In this document: piece after piece, positions 11,505 to 20,671 of the stretch
Position numbering within the stretch: the stretch's first letter is position 1
Layout of the letters: every line of letters begins with the position of its first letter
Origin: Syngnathus acus
Taxonomy: Eukaryota; Chordata; Actinopteri; Syngnathiformes; Syngnathidae
Length of the DNA: 64,000 nucleotides
Assembly (NCBI RefSeq): GCF_901709675.1
Contig: NC_051107.1
Coordinates: 4,344,001 to 4,408,000 of the forward strand
Reading direction: 5' to 3'
The notes under the pieces: model-generated
The model's database searches: none
What the model was told of the DNA's origin: nothing
The model's input: only the letters and a program-made list of their open reading frames with translations
Position numbers and translations under genes: made by a program

Positions 11505-11912
11505 TTGAGTGCCAACGCGCAGCGACGGCAAGCGCAAGCGACGGCAAGCGCAAGCGTCCACGCAGCGACGGCAAGCGCAAGCGTCCGCGCAGCGACGGCA
11601 AGCGCAAGCGTCCGCGCAGCGACGGCAAGCGCAAGCGTCCGCGCAGCGACGGCAAGCGCAAGCGTCCGCGCAGCGACGGCAAGCGCAAGCGTCCGCGCAG
11701 CGACGGCAAGCGCAAGCGTCCGCGCAAGCGACGGCAAGCGCAAGCGACGGCAAGCGCAAGCGAGACTTTTGTGCTTGTCTTGCAAGGTGGAAGAGACTGT
11801 GCAAAACGAAGAGCCGGCGGACGGAGGCCACCAGACCCGTGAGCGGGGTGCAAAGGAAGGAATCACCCAAAGAAAGCAGTCGCCAAGTGATGAAGAGGAG
11901 CCTGATGCATGA
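11505..11912 (+). CDS. Hypothetical repeat protein with acidic tail (left arm)
   Basis: An ATG at 11505 opens a 135-codon frame. About 80 residues are the minisatellite translation (ATASASVRA repeats), followed by a non-repetitive tail beginning KVEETVQNEEPADGG and ending SPSDEEEPDA. The tail looks more protein-like than the repeat, being charged and acidic with a SPSDEEE casein-kinase-type end. The same protein is encoded without change in the right arm (20672-21079). Since the surrounding DNA is also nearly identical, that identity does not demonstrate selection. The other two frames through the array are open too. No family recognised. Confidence 0.25.
   Translation: MSANAQRRQAQATASASVHAATASASVRAATASASVRAATASASVRAATASASVRAATASASVRAATASASVRASDGKRKRRQAQARLLCLSCKVEETVQNEEPADGGHQTRERGAKEGITQRKQSPSDEEEPDA
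11509..11770 (+). repeat. 27-bp GC-rich minisatellite (left arm)
   Basis: Unit GCGACGGCAAGCGCAAGCG plus TCCGCGCA, about seven copies, flanked by shorter GCGACGGCAAGCGCAAGC pieces. As 27 is divisible by three, each frame gives a fixed 9-residue repeat; one is SDGKRKRPR-like and very basic. The right arm (20820-21075) has the same copy number and sequence. Confidence 0.95.
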
Positions 11913-12013
11913 CTGGCCAAAGCTGGCCAGAGGGGACATGGCAATCCAATATGCAAGGGTAGTGTACACACTTGTTGGTTTTAATTTGGTTTCCTTATTT
12001 GTCTGCCTTTCAG

Positions 12014-12096
12014 GGTTGCCAGGGCAGCGGATGGGACGGGCGCCAGCATGCACCGAGAGGGATCGGGCCGCACCCACAAGACCAGGGAGGGGGCAG
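12014..12096 (+). other. Exon-like block, first of a duplicated pair (left arm)
   Basis: Acceptor TTTGTCTGCCTTTCAG at 12013; donor GGGGGCAG then GTAATGAG. A second block follows from about 12170 (GCGGAAGACGAGTCC). The whole module recurs at 12927-13430 with the same TGTCTGCCTTTCAG and GCGGAGGATGAGTCC landmarks. No family recognised. The mirror copy is at about 20490-20573. Confidence 0.35.
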
Positions 12097-12301
12097 GTAA
12101 TGAGTACGTCGACACAAGTGAACCGCATGCAACTGAGTGCTGTTTGTCTTTTCGCACTTGTGCGAGGCGGAAGACGAGTCCAACATCGGCCGGAGCAGAC
12201 CCGGACCTTGGCCCGTGACGAGCGGAGATGCGGCGAGGCCGGGAGGGCAAAGCGCCCGGCCAGCGTTGCGGGGGAGTATGACTTTGTTTTTTCTTTTGCG
12301 C

Positions 12302-12476
12302 TCTCCCTCCCTCCCTGCCTACCTCCCTCCCTCCCTCCCTCCCTCCCTCCCTGTTCGAATAGGGTAACTAGCAGCACGCACGGGCAATTGGGTTGCCGTG
12401 ACCCTCTAGATACGAATTGGCAAAGTAGACACCCCCTCCCTCCCCCCCCCCCTCTCTCTCTCGCTCTCTTTCTCTG
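12302..12476. repeat. (TCCC)n and (TC)n simple repeats
   Basis: CCCTCCCT-type runs at 12302-12350 and C-rich/TC runs at 12432-12476. The mirror at about 20110-20285 is shorter and interrupted differently. Confidence 0.9.
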
Positions 12477-12926
12477 ATGCGCCCGGCAGTACCTGCATGG
12501 CCTGGTGCACTCAGGGTGGAACGTGGCTATACCTTGCCCTTTGTGGAATACCAGGGTATAATGTCTGCCTGCCTGGGTCCCAGTGTCGTCGACGGTGTCG
12601 AGGTCGATGAGATTCTCCGTGACGCCCTCCGTGACGTCACGTTTTCCTTTTTTTTCCTCTCGGGGCCAAGCCAGCTCTCCTGGCCGGTTGTGCTTAAGTG
12701 CGCACCAAAGCCTCTTCTCATCTGCTCTTGCTCTCTCCCTCCCTCCCTCCCTTTTTGTAAGGGGTTAAACCTTTCATAACCCGGATCGCTCCAATGCGGG
12801 AGGGCCGTATGAGACATGCGCCAGCCCGTGCGTGGCGCTAGTTGCCTGATTCAAACTTACCTTAGTCAAGGTCGCTAGTGGAAATTTTCCTCTTGCCAAA
12901 ACCACCACAATATGTCTGCCTTTCAG

Positions 12927-13430
12927 GATTGCCGGGGTAGCGGACCGAACGAGTGCTTGCACCGAGAGGGACAGGACCGGAGCGCGAGACCAGAGGGTAA
13001 TAATAAACTTTATTTGTATAGCACCTTTCATACAAGAAATGCAGCTCAAAGCGGTTTACAATAAAGAAAGAAATAAGCATTGAATGCTTCACATAGGAAC
13101 CGACCTAAAAAGAACATGACATTAAAACAAAAACATTCATGTATGCATACACAATTAATAAAGTGAGCTTAAAATAGGAGCAAGCTTTAATAAATAGGTC
13201 ATGAGTACGTCCACAGAAGTGAACCGCATGCAACAGAGGGCCGTTTTTCTTTTTGCAGTTGCGCGAGGCGGAGGATGAGTCCAAACGTTGAATACCGGCC
13301 GGGAGGGGACCCGAACCATCGGCCGACCTTCGCCCGTGACGAGCGGCCTACACGAGACGGACGGACGGACGGACGGGTGCAGATGCGGCGAGGGCAAAGT
13401 GCCCAGCCAGCATTTAAGGAGAGTATGACT
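12927..13430 (+). repeat. Second copy of the duplicated exon module, with insertion (left arm)
   Basis: Degenerate tandem copy of 12014-12290. Between its two exon-like blocks it contains the 200-bp dispersed repeat 12997-13197. Its second block (from about 13266) has a premature TGA relative to one frame of copy 1 and an extra (GGAC)n run near 13350. The mirror copy is at about 19157-19660. Confidence 0.55.
12997..13197 (-). mobile_element. Teleost dispersed repeat insertion (left arm)
   Basis: Contains the block TTTATTTGTATAGCACCTTT followed by AAATGCAGCTCAAAGCGG and TTTACAATAAAG, a 3'-end type seen widely in fish interspersed repeats. It interrupts the GTAATGAGTACG of module copy 1, with GGTAAT at the left and GGTCAT at the right as a possible short duplication. 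It is present at the mirror position of the right arm (19388-19590). Confidence 0.6.
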
Positions 13431-13584
13431 GTTTTTCCTTTTGTGCTTTTTTCTTTCCCTTCCTCCACTTTTTCACTGGGTGTGCACACTGGCTGTCTGC
13501 ATGAAGCCGTTCTTTCTCAGCGCTGCGTCATTTGGCAATATTGTTTTTATTGTTTTTTTAATACATGAAGTGAACTGTTTGTAT

Positions 13585-13607
13585 TGTGTGTGTGTGTGTG
13601 TGTGTGT
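13585..13607. repeat. (GT)n microsatellite (left arm)
   Basis: GT run whose length and flanks differ from the partner at 18979-18998. Confidence 0.9.
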
Positions 13608-14078
13608 ACACCTCTGAACCTGAATTAAACTGTGAACTCAATTCAAGTGGTCCATTTTAAACTGGCATGCGCAGTCTATAGTGCATAATCAGAGTTACAT
13701 GACAGCATACAAACTGGAATCATTTGAGACATTCTCAATGATGAGGCAATTGTAAAGTTAGTCTCAAACAAAATTGTCTTGTTAAATATGCACTGTCAGG
13801 CTTTTTATTTTTACTACACAAAGAAAAGCTGTATGCATTCTAAATTGTTGACAAAAGCCAAGTAGCCTGACACCCATAGATTCGAACGACAAGCTTAAGC
13901 CTACGAACAGTCCCCGTTGCGATCAATAAGTCTTCTTTGGCAACCCTGCTTTAAAATGGCCACCGAACTCACAATCTTGCTTTATGTTGGTGCATTTTTC
14001 TGTACGAGTAAAAGTCTATTTTAATCAAGTCTGAGGCTTTTTTTTTTTTAAATCATGCATCATGTGGGCATTCTTGTG

Positions 14079-14130
14079 AATAAAGTCCACGTTGGTGTGT
14101 TTTCTTCCTGTTTGTGGTCTTGTAAATAAA
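14079..14130 (+). terminator. Doubled poly(A) signal (left arm)
   Basis: AATAAA at 14079-14084 and again at 14125-14130, inside a 46-bp tandem duplication of CTTGTGAATAAAGTC with GT-rich sequence (TTGGTGTGTTTTC) after each. A convincing 3'-end processing site for an inward-transcribed unit in the left arm. Confidence 0.45.
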
Positions 14131-14525
14131 GTCAACTTTGGTGTCAGTCATCATTCACGATGCGCCGTAATTGATGCTGCATCTCTTAAATATGAAACTT
14201 ATTGCATGTTTTGTTACAGGGCTAGGCTTCATTTGCTGGCTGACTACAAAGAAGGCCGTTGCTGTACAGTCCAGGGCGTTGCTAAAGTAAATTGAATTTA
14301 TAAACCTAGCGTGTAACGTCCAGGACCTTGGCTTTCAATTCAAAGCACAGTTGCATGTTGCTTAACACGGCCAGCCTTGGTGCATGTAGTGGGTGCCACC
14401 TCCCAGTTCCGAGTTAACTAAAGGCCACACCGCAACCTGCTTAGGTGGCACGCAAGTGAGGCACTCTTAATACCGGCATCTTTATTAAATTGACCTTATC
14501 AGACAGGTGAGATGAATTCCAAGTG

Positions 14526-14543
14526 CTGCCACCTAGTGGCGGC
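14526..14543 (-). promoter_or_regulatory. CTCF-like motif (left arm)
   Basis: On the minus strand it reads GCCGCCACTAGGTGGCAGC, matching the CTCF core CCASYAGRKGGC. Dispersed repeats can also carry such cores, so this is only a motif match. Confidence 0.4.
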
Positions 14544-15357
14544 GTATTTGCCTCAACCTGTCTAACGCTCCATTTAACTATGCAATCTTTTTTAATTTGA
14601 AACATTACAAATGATAGGTGCCCTAATTAGACAGCTGGGTCAATGCGACCCGTCTTTTGCGGTTTGATTTGCCCCAAGCAACCTAACAAATACACATATG
14701 CACACTTGCTCCATTTTTGCTCAACTTTAGTGTTATTTATTCATCACTCTTTATTCATTGTGCATTGTTTTTATTTTATTTTTGTGTTTACTTGTATGTA
14801 TATTGTGTACTATGTCTTGTCACCGTGGGATAGTGGGAACGTTATTTCGATTTCTATGTTTCTTGGCATGTGAAGAAATTGACAATAAACCAGAGTTTGA
14901 CAAGTACTGCCGCTATCTCGCCAATGTGCACGTGTCTAAAAAGTACAAAGCATCAAATTCATTTGCACGATAAACTTCTAAACCACATGCTAAAAAACAT
15001 TCACCTGATGCAGAATGTCTTCTACTGTAGCTTGCTTAGATTTGCCAAATTGAACATTGCCGTACTCCAACCCGAGGCTGTCCTCAGCACTGCAAACCTT
15101 TGTGCCGGTACACCGTATGTAAATGACGGGATTTTTTTTTTTTACACCTCATCTAATATGTATCAAGCATACCAGATGGTGTTTTAGAACAGCCTAGAAT
15201 AGTCAATTACGAAAATGAAAAAAAAAAAAAACTTGTCAAAGTCCTAAAAAGATATGTTATTTCTTTAATCGCTGCAAGGAAGGAGAATTGGCAAGCGTTA
15301 GCCCATTCATGATCAGCGCAGAGCAGTATATTTTGCAGCGCGGCGTTGGCAGCGCAA

Positions 15358-15535
15358 GCAGCATGGGGTGCAGGTAGCGCAGGCAGCATGGGGTGCAGGT
15401 AGCGCAGGCAGCATGGGGTGCAGGCAGCATGGGGTGCAGGCAGCATGGGGTGCAGGGGGCGCAGGCAGCATGGGGTGCAGGGGGCGCAGGCAGCATGGGG
15501 TGCAGGGGGCGCAGGCAGCATGGGGAGCAGGGGGC
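15358..15535 (+). repeat. GCATGGGGTGCAG minisatellite (left arm)
   Basis: Tandem units of 15 to 25 bp built on GCATGGGGTGCAGG with GTAGCGCAGGCA or GGGCGCAGGCA spacers. Identical in the mirror at 17050-17228. Confidence 0.95.
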
Positions 15536-15544
15536 GCAAGCAGC

Positions 15545-15620
15545 CGGGATGGAGAATCGAACCCTGGATCTCAGGTGTTCGAGCGCAGCGACGGAGCCAC
15601 TCGCCAAGCGTGGCGAGCTC
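15545..15620 (-). ncRNA. tRNA-like segment 1 (left arm)
   Basis: On the minus strand it has a box-A-like GGCGAGTGGCTCCG and a B box GGTTCGATTCT at tRNA spacing. Only about three of five T-stem pairs form. It resembles a decayed tRNA or SINE head rather than a working tRNA gene. The mirror copy is at 16966-17041. Confidence 0.45.
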
Positions 15621-15727
15621 GGCAGTCACCCCGCTTCCACTTCGAGTCATTCTCAACTGCCTAGTGGTGCGTCCCGCGCGCGTTGGGTAAGTACAAAAGA
15701 GTGCAGACGGCCGAGGGCTGCCAGGTC

Positions 15728-15800
15728 GAAACAGCCGACTGGTTGGTGACACGGCCTCTTGCCCCGAAAGAACCTGGTTCGATCCCAGTGGGGAGCGCAT
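15728..15800 (+). ncRNA. tRNA-like segment 2 (left arm)
   Basis: Has a box-A-like GACTGGTTGGTGACACGG and a B box GGTTCGATCCC in a T arm with four of five pairs (CCTGG/CCAGT). It reads toward the palindrome centre, opposite to segment 1. The acceptor stem is weak. Confidence 0.45.
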
Positions 15801-15888
15801 TCTCAGAGCTCCTTTTGTAAGTGTCTGCATATGTGCGTACAGCTTGCATATTTAAGTATTTATTTATGGGTAAACACCCAGTGTGGCC

Positions 15889-15906
15889 CCGCCCACAAGT
15901 GGGCGG
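15889..15906. other. GC-rich hairpin at the edge of the centre
   Basis: CCGCCCAC-AA-GTGGGCGG: an 8-bp perfect stem with a 2-base loop. The partner at 16680-16697 has TT in the loop. Confidence 0.7.
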
Positions 15907-15948
15907 AGCAATGCAGCTGGGCCCGCCCCTGGGGGAAAAAATCCAGTA

Positions 15949-16646
15949 GCCCCGCCCCCTGCCCTACTAAAAGACAGTAGGGTAGGGGGCGGGGCGAAGC
16001 CCCGCCCCCTACTAAAAGACAGTAGGGTAGGGGGGGGGCTTCGCCCCGCCCCCTACCCTACTAAAAGACAGTAGGGTAGGGGGCGGGGCGAAGCCCCGCC
16101 CCCTGCCCTACTAAAAGACAGTAGGGCAGGGGGCGGGGCTTCGCCCCGCCCCCTACCCTACTAAAAGACAGTAGGGTAGGGGGCGGGGCGAAGCCCCGCC
16201 CCCTGCCCTACTAAAAGACAGTAGGGTAGGGGGCGGGGCGAAGCCCCGCCCCCTGCCCTACAGAAAGACAGTAGGGTAGGGGGCGGGGCTACTGGATACT
16301 GTCTTTCTGTCTACTTACTACTGTCTTTTAGTAGGGCAGGGGGCGGGGCGAAGCCCCGCCCCCTACCCTACTGTCTTTTAGTAGGGTAGGGGGCGGGGCG
16401 AAGCCCCGCCCCCTGCCCTACTGTCTTTTAGTAGGGTAGGGGGCGGGGCTTCGCCCCGCCCCCTACCCTACTGTCTTTTAGTAGGGTAGGGGGCGGGGCT
16501 TCGCCCCGCCCCCTACCCTACTGTCTTTTAGTAGGGTAGGGGGCGGGGCTTCGCCCCGCCCCCTACCCTACTGTCTTTTAGTAGGGCAGGGGGCGGGGCT
16601 ACTGGATACTGTCTTTTAGTAGGGCAGGGGGCGGGGCTACTGGATT
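15949..16646. repeat. Central array of 50-bp hairpin units
   Basis: Unit: AGTAGGGTAGGGGGCGGGG, a 3-base loop, the complementary CCCCGCCCCCTACCCTACT, then AAAAGAC. On the left of centre the spacer reads AAAAGAC (six hairpins); on the right it reads GTCTTTT (five hairpins), with half units at each end and at the midpoint (16271-16320). Each unit can form a stem of nearly 20 bp. Loops are GAA or TTC and vary from unit to unit. This is the symmetry centre of the whole palindrome. Confidence 0.95.
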
Positions 16647-16785
16647 TTTTCCCCCAGGGGCGGGCCCAGCTGCATTGCTCCGCCCACTTGTGGGCGGGGC
16701 CACACTGGGTGTTTACCCATAAATAAATACTTAAATATGCAAGCTGTACGCACATATGCAGACACTTACAAAAGGAGCTCTGAGA

Positions 16786-16858
16786 ATGCGCTCCCCACTG
16801 GGATCGAACCAGGTTCTTTCGGGGCAAGAGGCCGTGTCACCAACCAGTCGGCTGTTTC
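16786..16858 (-). ncRNA. tRNA-like segment 2 (right arm)
   Basis: Mirror of 15728-15800. The two copies of segment 2 face each other across the central hairpin array. Confidence 0.45.
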
Positions 16859-16965
16859 GACCTGGCAGCCCTCGGCCGTCTGCACTCTTTTGTACTTACC
16901 CAACGCGCGCGGGACGCACCACTAGGCAGTTGAGAATGACTCGAAGTGGAAGCGGGGTGACTGCC

Positions 16966-17041
16966 GAGCTCGCCACGCTTGGCGAGTGGCTCCGTCGCTG
17001 CGCTCGAACACCTGAGATCCAGGGTTCGATTCTCCATCCCG
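16966..17041 (+). ncRNA. tRNA-like segment 1 (right arm)
   Basis: Mirror of 15545-15620, reading outward from the centre on the plus strand. Confidence 0.45.
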
Positions 17042-17049
17042 GCTGCTTG

Positions 17050-17228
17050 CGCCCCCTGCTCCCCATGCTGCCTGCGCCCCCTGCACCCCATGCTGCCTGC
17101 GCCCCCTGCACCCCATGCTGCCTGCGCCCCCTGCACCCCATGCTGCCTGCACCCCATGCTGCCTGCACCCCATGCTGCCTGCGCTACCTGCACCCCATGC
17201 TGCCTGCGCTACCTGCACCCCATGCTGC
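17050..17228 (-). repeat. GCATGGGGTGCAG minisatellite (right arm)
   Basis: Mirror of 15358-15535, without visible differences. Confidence 0.95.
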
Positions 17229-18043
17229 TTGCGCTGCCAACGCCGCGCTGCAAAATATACTGCTCTGCGCTGATCATGAATGGGCTAACGCTTGCCAATT
17301 CTCCTTCCTTGCAGCGATTAAAGAAATAACATATCTTTTTAGGACTTTGACAAGTTTTTTTTTTTTTTCATTTTCGTAATTGACTATTCTAGGCTGTTCT
17401 AAAACACCATCTGGTATGCTTGATACATATTAGATGAGGTGTAAAAAAAAAAAATCCCGTCATTTACATACGGTGTACCGGCACAAAGGTTTGCAGTGCT
17501 GAGGACAGCCTCGGGTTGGAGTACGGCAATGTTCAATTTGGCAAATCTAAGCAAGCTACAGTAGAAGACATTCTGCATCAGGTGAATGTTTTTTAGCATG
17601 TGGTTTAGAAGTTTATCGTGCAAATGAATTTGATGCTTTGTACTTTTTAGACACGTGCACATTGGCGAGATAGCGGCAGTACTTGTCAAACTCTGGTTTA
17701 TTGTCAATTTCTTCACATGCCAAGAAACATAGAAATCGAAATAACGTTCCCACTATCCCACGGTGACAAGACATAGTACACAATATACATACAAGTAAAC
17801 ACAAAAATAAAATAAAAACAATGCACAATGAATAAAGAGTGATGAATAAATAACACTAAAGTTGAGCAAAAATGGAGCAAGTGTGCATATGTGTATTTGT
17901 TAGGTTGCTTGGGGCAAATCAAACCGCAAAAGACGGGTCGCATTGACCCAGCTGTCTAATTAGGGCACCTATCATTTGTAATGTTTCAAATTAAAAAAAG
18001 ATTGCATAGTTAAATGGAGCGTTAGACAGGTTGAGGCAAATAC

Positions 18044-18062
18044 GCCGCCACTAGGTGGCAGC
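18044..18062 (+). promoter_or_regulatory. CTCF-like motif (right arm)
   Basis: Mirror of 14526-14543. The two cores point away from each other, an orientation that would not by itself form a loop between them. Confidence 0.4.
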
Positions 18063-18456
18063 ACTTGGAATTCATCTCACCTGTCTGATAAGGTCAATTT
18101 AATAAAGATGCCGGTATTAAGAGTGCCTCACTTGCGTGCCACCTAAGCAGGTTGCGGTGTGGCCTTTAGTTAACTCGGAACTGGGAGGTGGCACCCACTA
18201 CATGCACCAAGGCTGGCCGTGTTAAGCAACATGCAACTGTGCTTTGAATTGAAAGCCAAGGTCCTGGACGTTACACGCTAGGTTTATAAATTCAATTTAC
18301 TTTAGCAACGCCCTGGACTGTACAGCAACGGCCTTCTTTGTAGTCAGCCAGCAAATGAAGCCTAGCCCTGTAACAAAACATGCAATAAGTTTCATATTTA
18401 AGAGATGCAGCATCAATTACGGCGCATCGTGAATGATGACTGACACCAAAGTTGAC

Positions 18457-18508
18457 TTTATTTACAAGACCACAAACAGGAAGAAAACACACCAACGTGG
18501 ACTTTATT
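18457..18508 (-). terminator. Doubled poly(A) signal (right arm)
   Basis: Mirror of 14079-14130. The two arms would therefore produce convergent transcripts that end about 4.3 kb apart. Confidence 0.45.
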
Positions 18509-19387
18509 CACAAGAATGCCCACATGATGCATGATTTAAAAAAAAAAAAAGCCTCAGACTTGATTAAAATAGACTTTTACTCGTACAGAAAAATGCACCA
18601 ACATAAAGCAAGATTGTGAGTTCGGTGGCCATTTTAAAGCAGGGTTGCCAAAGAAGACTTATTGATCGCAACGGGGACTGTTCGTAGGCTTAAGCTTGTC
18701 GTTCGAATCTATGGGTGTCAGGCTACTTGGCTTTTGTCAACAATTTAGAATGCATACAGCTTTTCTTTGTGTAGTAAAAATAAAAAGCCTGACAGTGCAT
18801 ATTTAACAAGACAATTTTGTTTGAGACTAACTTTACAATTGCCTTATCATTGAGAATGTCTCAAATGATTCCAGTTTTTATGCTGTCATGTAACTCTGAT
18901 TATGCACTATAGACTGCGCATGCCAGTTTAAAATGGACCACTTGAATTGAGTTCACAGTTTAATTCAGGTTCAGAGGTACACACACACACACACACAATT
19001 ACAGTACAAACAGTTCACTTCATGTATTAAAAAAACAATAAAAACAATATTGCAAAATGACGCAGCGCTGAGAAAGAATGGCTTCATGCAGACAGCCAGT
19101 GTGCACACCCAGTGAAAAGGTGGAGGGAGTGAAAGAAAGAAAGCACAAAAGGAAAACCAAAGTGATACTCTCCTTAAATGCTGGCTGGGCACTTTGCCCT
19201 CGCCGCATCTGCACCCGTCCGTCCGTCCGTCTCGTGTAGGCCGCTCATCACGGGCGAAGGTCGGCCGATGGTTCGGGTCCCCTCCCGGCCGGTATTCGAC
19301 GTTTGGACTCATCCTCCGCCTCGCGCAACTGCAAAAAGAAAAACGGCCCTCTGTTGCATGCGGTTCACTTCTGTGGACGTACTCATG

Positions 19388-19590
19388 ACCTATTTATTAA
19401 AGCTTGCTCCTATTTTAAGCTCACTTTATTAATTGTGTATGCATACATGAATGTTTTTGTTTTAATGTCATGTTCTTTTTATGTCTGTTCCTATGTGAAG
19501 CATTCAATGCTTATTTCTTTCTTTATTGTAAACCGCTTTGAGCTGCATTTCTTGTATGAAAGGTGCTATACAAATAAAGTTTATTATTAC
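19388..19590 (+). mobile_element. Teleost dispersed repeat insertion (right arm)
   Basis: Mirror of 12997-13197 at the same insertion point, with a few substitutions. Shared insertion means it predates the palindrome or was copied between arms. Confidence 0.6.
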
Positions 19591-20671
19591 CCTCTGGTCT
19601 CGCGCTCCGGTCCTGTCCCTCTCGGTGCAAGCACTCGTTCGGTCCGCTACCCCGGCAATCCTGAAAGGCAGACATAGTGGTGGTTTTGGCAAGAGGAAAA
19701 TTTCCACTAGCGACCTTGACTAAGGTAAGTTTGAATCGGGCAACTAGCGCCACGCACGGGCTGGCGCATGTCTCATACGGCCCTCCCGCATTGGAGCGAT
19801 CCGGGTTATGAAAGGTTTAACCCCTTACAAAAAGGGAGGGAGGGAGGGAGAGAGCAAGAGGAGATGAGAAGAGGCTTTGGTGCGCACTTAAGCACAACCG
19901 GCCAGGAGAGCTGGCTTGGCCCCGAGAGGAAAAAAAAAGGAAAACGTGACGTCACGGAGGGCGTCACTGAGAATCTCATCGACCTCGACACCGTCGACGA
20001 CACTGGGACCCAGGCAGGCAGACATTATACCCTGGTATTCCACAAAGGGCAAGGTATAGCCACGTTCCACCCTGAGTGCACCAGGCCATGCAGGTACTGC
20101 CGGGCGCATCAGAGAAAGAGAGCGAGAGAGAGAGGGGGGGTGGTGGAGGGAGGGAGGGAGGAAGGGGGTGTCTACATTGCCAATTCGTATCTAGAGGGTC
20201 ACGGCAACCCAATTGCCCGTGCGTGCTGCTAGTTACCCTATTCGAACAGACAGGGAGGGAGGTAGGCAGGGAGGGAGGGAGAGCGCAAAAGAAAAAACAA
20301 AGTCATACTCCCCCGCAACGCTGGCCGGGCGCTTTGCCCTCCCGGCCTCGCCGCATCTCCGCTCGTCACGGGCCAAGGTCCGGGTCTGCTCCGGCCGATG
20401 TTAGACTCGTCTTCCGCCTCGCACAAGTGCGAAAAGACAAACAGCACTCAGTTGCATGCGGTTCACTTGTGTCGACGTACTCATTACCTGCCCCCTCCCT
20501 GGTCTTGTGGGTGCGGCCCGATCCCTCTCGGTGCATGCTGGCGCCCGTCCCATCCGCTGCCCCGGCAACCCTGAAAGGCAGACAAATAAGGAAACCAAAT
20601 TAAAACCAACAAGTGTGTACACTACCCTTGCATATTGGATTGCCATGTCCCCTCTGGCCAGCTTTGGCCAG

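Larger units (their letters stand above)
7917..16292 (+). repeat. Left arm of the giant palindrome
   Basis: Outer end to centre: dispersed-repeat-like end with TTATTAGGTACACCTC (7985-8000), CRE site, duplicated 134-bp module, YY1/CpG promoter-like block, exon-like blocks, 20-bp minisatellite (14 units), triplicated acceptor module, 27-bp minisatellite, duplicated exon module containing a SINE-like insertion, doubled poly(A) signal, CTCF-like motif, GCATGGGGTGCAG minisatellite, two tRNA-like segments and six 50-bp hairpin units. Confidence 0.9.

Noticed and set aside
11509-12477. 322-codon frame in the left arm
   Set aside because: The first part is minisatellite translation, it reads through likely splice sites and simple repeats, and it has a stop in the right arm.
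15545-15800. Functional tRNA genes
   Set aside because: A and B boxes are present but acceptor and T stems are poorly paired.
15207-15830. 207-codon frame (minus) and its mirror 16756-17379
   Set aside because: It runs through a tRNA-like segment and the GCATGGGGTGCAG minisatellite; identity between arms reflects identical DNA, not coding constraint.
15949-16646. CRISPR array
   Set aside because: The repeats have no unique spacers, the units are self-palindromic, and the context is a vertebrate genome.
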